Made by a program: the position numbers and the translations under genes | Source of the DNA: Bacillus sp. USDA818B3_A | Lineage (GTDB): Bacteria > Bacillota > Bacilli > Bacillales > Cytobacillaceae | Length of the DNA stretch: 64,000 nt | NCBI RefSeq assembly: GCF_009928415.1 | Contig: NZ_JAABNN010000005.1 | Span: 124,001 to 188,000, forward strand | Direction of reading: 5' to 3' | Shown here: positions 60,925-64,000 of the stretch, in pieces | Layout of the letters: every line of letters starts with the position of its first letter | Numbering within the stretch: the first letter of the stretch is position 1 | Notes under the pieces: model-generated | Told to the model about the DNA's origin: nothing | What the model saw: the letters and a program-made list of their open reading frames with translations, nothing else | Database searches by the model: none

Positions 60925-62472
60925 TTAATTAAAAATTAGCTCTTTTTCAGTTTCAGGAAGTGCTTCTTCTGATGAGTAGACATGTTCTTTCTCGACTAGA
61001 CCAAGTGTTTCGGCTGTTGAGGTGTGAAGTTCTTGGAAAAGCTCTGGGTTTTCCACTAAGGAAATGCCATAAGAAGGAATCATTTCTTTTATTTTCGGCT
61101 CCCACTCTTTCATCTGCTGCGGGAAGCATTTCTCTAGTACCTCCAGCATGACATGAACGGCAGTAGAAGCACCTGGAGAAGCACCGAGTAAAGCAGCAAC
61201 CGAGCCATCAGAAGCGCTGACCACTTCTGTACCGAATTGAAGTGTTCCCTTACCGCCGGTCTCCGTATCTTTAATGACTTGGACACGCTGGCCTGCTACC
61301 ACAATATCCCAATCCTCGCTTTTTGCATTTGGAATAAACTCACGTAATTCTTCGATACGCTTCTCATGTGATAACATCACTTGCTGAATCAAATATTTGG
61401 TTAGAGACATCTCTTTTACGCCTGCAGCCAGCATCGTTAATAAATTATTCGGTTTTACGGAACCGATTAGATCAAAGTTTGAGCCTGTTTTTAAGAATTT
61501 TGGTGAGAATCCGGCAAACGGTCCAAACAGTAATGATTTTTTGTTGTCAATAAATCTAGTATCAAGATGCGGAACAGACATTGGCGGCGCACCAACCTTT
61601 GCCTTACCGTACACTTTTGCGTGATGCTTCTCGACCACTTCCGGCTTATTGCATACTAAAAATAGTCCGCTAACTGGGAATCCTCCGATATGCTTCGATT
61701 CAGGAATACCCGTTTTTTGGAGTAAAGGCAGACTTCCGCCCCCACCGCCGATAAAAACAAATTTAGCCGTATGGTATTCTATTTTTCCACTATTGATATC
61801 ATGCACTTTCACTTCCCACAAGCCGTCGCTTGTCCGTTTAAGGTCTTCTACACTATGTCGATAGTTAATCTCAACGTTTTCCCGCTTTAAGTGGTCAAAC
61901 AATAAACGAGTTAATGCACCAAAGTTTACATCCGTACCAAAATCCGTTTTGGTTGCAGCAATCGGTTCATTCGATGTCCGGCCTTCCATAATAAGCGGAA
62001 TCCATTCCTTCAGTTTGTCATGGTCATCGGAATACTCCATCCCTTGGAACAATGGATTTTTTGACAGTGCTTCAAAGCGTTTCTTCAAAAAAGATACATT
62101 CTTTTCACCTTGCACCAAACTCATATGAGGGATTGGCATGATAAATTCATGCGGATTACTGATCAAACCGCTGTTCACTAAATAAGCCCAAAACTGTCTG
62201 GAAAGCTGAAACTGTTCATTAATATTAATCGCTTTCTTAATGTCTATCGATCCATCAGATTTTTCGGATGTATAATTAAGTTCGCACAATGCAGCATGAC
62301 CCGTTCCCGCATTATTCCATTCGTTTGAGCTTTCTTCTCCCGCGCTCTCAAGTTTCTCGAAAACTTTGATATCCCAATTAGGTGCTAATTCTTTCAGTAA
62401 AGATCCCAAGGTAGCGCTCATGACTCCGGCGCCAATTAAAATAACATCTGTTTTATTCGGCATGTTGCTCAT
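60925..62472 (-). CDS. mqo: Malate:quinone oxidoreductase
   Basis: A 515-residue FAD enzyme at the inner face of the membrane that oxidises malate to oxaloacetate and reduces quinone. It begins [21 protein letters not shown] with the FAD-binding motif, has [38 protein letters not shown] and [30 protein letters not shown], all typical of Mqo. GGGGAAG precedes the ATG. It is a single-gene unit. In the TCA cycle it can replace or supplement malate dehydrogenase. Confidence 0.96.
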   Translation of the reverse strand: MSNMPNKTDVILIGAGVMSATLGSLLKELAPNWDIKVFEKLESAGEESSNEWNNAGTGHAALCELNYTSEKSDGSIDIKKAININEQFQLSRQFWAYLVNSGLISNPHEFIMPIPHMSLVQGEKNVSFLKKRFEALSKNPLFQGMEYSDDHDKLKEWIPLIMEGRTSNEPIAATKTDFGTDVNFGALTRLLFDHLKRENVEINYRHSVEDLKRTSDGLWEVKVHDINSGKIEYHTAKFVFIGGGGGSLPLLQKTGIPESKHIGGFPVSGLFLVCNKPEVVEKHHAKVYGKAKVGAPPMSVPHLDTRFIDNKKSLLFGPFAGFSPKFLKTGSNFDLIGSVKPNNLLTMLAAGVKEMSLTKYLIQQVMLSHEKRIEELREFIPNAKSEDWDIVVAGQRVQVIKDTETGGKGTLQFGTEVVSASDGSVAALLGASPGASTAVHVMLEVLEKCFPQQMKEWEPKIKEMIPSYGISLVENPELFQELHTSTAETLGLVEKEHVYSSEEALPETEKELIFN

Positions 62473-62809
62473 TTTAACTTCCCCATCCCCTATTTTGCAA
62501 ATAAGACTAACGTGTCCTGCTTAGGTGTTATAAATCCAAGATGCAACATAGAACACGACTTTTCTGACTGAATAATATTGCTATCCTATTCTATTATAAT
62601 AATTCATTTACTAAAATATCTAGTATTATCTGATAATTATAAACTATTTAAAGCTTGAAAAAAAGTATAAAGTCCTTCCAAGAGATTTAGATATAACTTG
62701 ATATAATATTATTACCCATAAAATAAAGGTTTCAAAGAATAATTTATATAAAAAAAAGGCAAGTTACCCTGCCTTTGCTTTGTTTTAACTTATTTGATTG
62801 AACCAGCTA
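62473..62809. other. Promoter region of mqo and 3' end of the MFS unit
   Basis: This 337-bp AT-rich gap has no gene. A GATAATTATAAACTATT stretch near 62633 and a TTGATATAATATTATTA run near 62699 are promoter-like, but no clear pair could be chosen. The MFS terminator is at its end. Confidence 0.4.
62751..62776 (-). terminator. Terminator of the OFA-type MFS gene
   Basis: A 7-bp stem AAAGGCA / TGCCTTT with an 8-nt loop is followed on the minus strand by TTTTTT. Confidence 0.8.
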
Positions 62810-64000
62810 TTAACTAGCTCTTGTATCCGGTGACAAGCTGCGGATTTTCCCAGAATTCCTTTTATCCTTCATCTTCGGCTTTCCATTGCCCGGTACCTTA
62901 ATCATCATAGCAATGATGACAGAAACAATGCTTAAGACGGCAATCAACTTAAAGGTTGGGATAAATCCTCCTAAAGAAGAAGCAATAAATGATCCTGAAA
63001 TCGCGCCTATTCCGAAGCCTTGATAGATAATTCCGTAGTTTTTACTTTGATTTTTCAAGCCAAAGAAATCAGCTACGATGGCCGGAAACACCGTAATATT
63101 ACCGCCAAAACAAAACGCAATTGCGGCCACACTAGCAAAAAACAGTGCATAGTTCAATTGAACAAAACTTAAAACAGTAACGGCTGCTGCGGTCACCAGC
63201 AATGCGCCTGATACCACTCGTAAACGGCCCACTTTATCTGATAAAGCACCGAGAATGATTCGGCCGCTTGTATTAAAGATGGCGACTAAGGCCACTGCGT
63301 TACTTGCTGTTGCAATATCAAGCCCCGCCATTTTAACGCCGATGTCTTTCACAATTCCGATCAAAAACAATCCGCTCATGCAGGTTGTAAAGAAGATGAC
63401 AAATAAGAGATACGCTTCCTTTGTTTTCAGCATTTCTTTAACCGTATAATCTTTTTGAATGCTGCCGTTTTGCATACTGTTCTGTTGAGCTATTTTTGCT
63501 TCACGTACTAAGAAAGATCCTCCGACAACCATGATCATTACAATTAATCCCCAATAGAAGAATGCTTGGGTTACTCCTACTGATTGAATGAATGAACCGT
63601 TAATAAACTTGAAGATCAAACTACCCGTACCGTATGCCCCAACAGATATACCAGAAATAAGCCCTTTTCTTTCCGGAAACCATTTAATTAAATTAGATAA
63701 AGAAGTGATATAGGCAGTACCATCTGCTGCACCGACGATGACACCTGCTAAAATATAAAGCATCGACAAGGATGATACTTGGGAACTAACCATTAATCCA
63801 ACACCGAGCACGATGCCGGCGAATGTAAGTAATCGGCGAATTCCCCATTTATCTTGCAGCTTTCCGGCAACCAAAGTGGATAATGCCAAGGCTAAGCTAG
63901 TAATTGAAAAAGTAAAAGCAACAGAATTTAAGTTCCAGCCAAAGCGGTCTACTAAAGGCTGGTTGAAAAGACTCCAGGTATAAATAGTTCCTAGCCCCAT
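62810..64000 (-). CDS. OFA-family MFS transporter (oxalate/formate antiporter-like), 5' end cut
   Basis: The frame is open to the right window edge; the Met at 64000-63998 aligns with the middle of helix 1 (GLGTIYTWSLFNQPL), so the true start lies outside. At least 396 residues with about 11 helices are visible. LVAGKLQDKWGIRRLL is motif A, and GTIYTWSLFNQPLVDRFGWN, LIKWFPERKGLISGISVGAYGTGSL and YGIIYQGFGIGAISGSFIA are typical of the OFA group (OxlT, YhjX). It should carry a small carboxylate. The hydrophilic tail is basic. Confidence 0.88.
   Translation of the reverse strand: MGLGTIYTWSLFNQPLVDRFGWNLNSVAFTFSITSLALALSTLVAGKLQDKWGIRRLLTFAGIVLGVGLMVSSQVSSLSMLYILAGVIVGAADGTAYITSLSNLIKWFPERKGLISGISVGAYGTGSLIFKFINGSFIQSVGVTQAFFYWGLIVMIMVVGGSFLVREAKIAQQNSMQNGSIQKDYTVKEMLKTKEAYLLFVIFFTTCMSGLFLIGIVKDIGVKMAGLDIATASNAVALVAIFNTSGRIILGALSDKVGRLRVVSGALLVTAAAVTVLSFVQLNYALFFASVAAIAFCFGGNITVFPAIVADFFGLKNQSKNYGIIYQGFGIGAISGSFIASSLGGFIPTFKLIAVLSIVSVIIAMMIKVPGNGKPKMKDKRNSGKIRSLSPDTRAS

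Noticed and set aside
1..64000. Prophage, insertion sequence or integrated element
   Set aside because: No transposase, integrase, terminal inverted repeats with target duplication, or phage structural gene was seen.

Overview
The window is chromosomal DNA of a low-GC Gram-positive bacterium, almost certainly a Bacillaceae member (Bacillus/Neobacillus type). Pointers are the strong AGGAGG-type ribosome binding sites with frequent TTG and GTG starts, typical Bacillus genes (YoxD, YfmQ, YuiD, BcrC, HemY/CgoX, Mqo, a BA3454-type small protein) and many hairpin-plus-U-tract terminators. No phage, insertion sequence, rRNA or CRISPR array was seen. Genus is inferred from gene content only.

Layout. 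1-4.1 kb: a DUF3231 gene cut by the window edge, a TIGR01777 epimerase pair, a 50-residue small protein and a PAS-PAS-GGDEF diguanylate cyclase. 4.2-4.5 kb: an inverted repeat and a tRNA-shaped element without an anticodon loop, with its own terminator. 4.5-16 kb: PiT anion permease, acyl-CoA synthetase, an EIIC-like permease with an unusual N-terminal domain, YoxD, a six-copy 52-bp tandem array, a flavin monooxygenase/Dabb pair, DUF2798 protein, MATE exporter, YuiD and a DoxX-like membrane protein. 16-20.2 kb: small unknown genes, YfmQ, HemY, and two eroded gene remnants. 20.4-22.8 kb: a MarR-controlled redox island (two flavodoxin-fold reductases, an atypical SDR and marR) with a near-identical palindrome before every gene. 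23-34 kb: MocR regulator, BcrC, a five-gene operon (acyltransferase, CoA ligase, SsuABC-type importer), an alpha/beta hydrolase, a secreted 28-residue-repeat protein, a second acyltransferase, a PfpI remnant and a three-copy 154-bp array.

34.5-45.7 kb: purU, then a nine-gene minus-strand cluster (peptide-type ABC importer, MFS carrier, D-amino-acid transaminase, PLP aminotransferase, D-2-hydroxyacid dehydrogenase) that looks like uptake and conversion of a D-amino-acid-containing compound. A CGCTGATA array lies inside it. 46.7-49.2 kb: small membrane protein, membrane-anchored cytochrome c, transaldolase, ribose-5-phosphate isomerase and a BA3454-type gene. 49.5-59 kb: a glycan-use locus (YesMN-type two-component system, GH31 alpha-xylosidase, LplABC-type importer without its ATPase). 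59-64 kb: a broken methyltransferase, a DnaJ-domain protein with two N-terminal helix-turn-helix-like repeats, Mqo and an OFA-family MFS carrier cut by the right edge.

The most unusual items are the tRNA-shaped element at 4350-4437, whose elbow contacts appear kept by compensating changes while the anticodon arm is replaced; and three intergenic repeat families, two of which share the same 9-bp stem / 7-nt loop design with GTCC...GGAC ends. Several gene remnants (18.2, 20.1, 33.9 and 59.3 kb) are described with their lesions.
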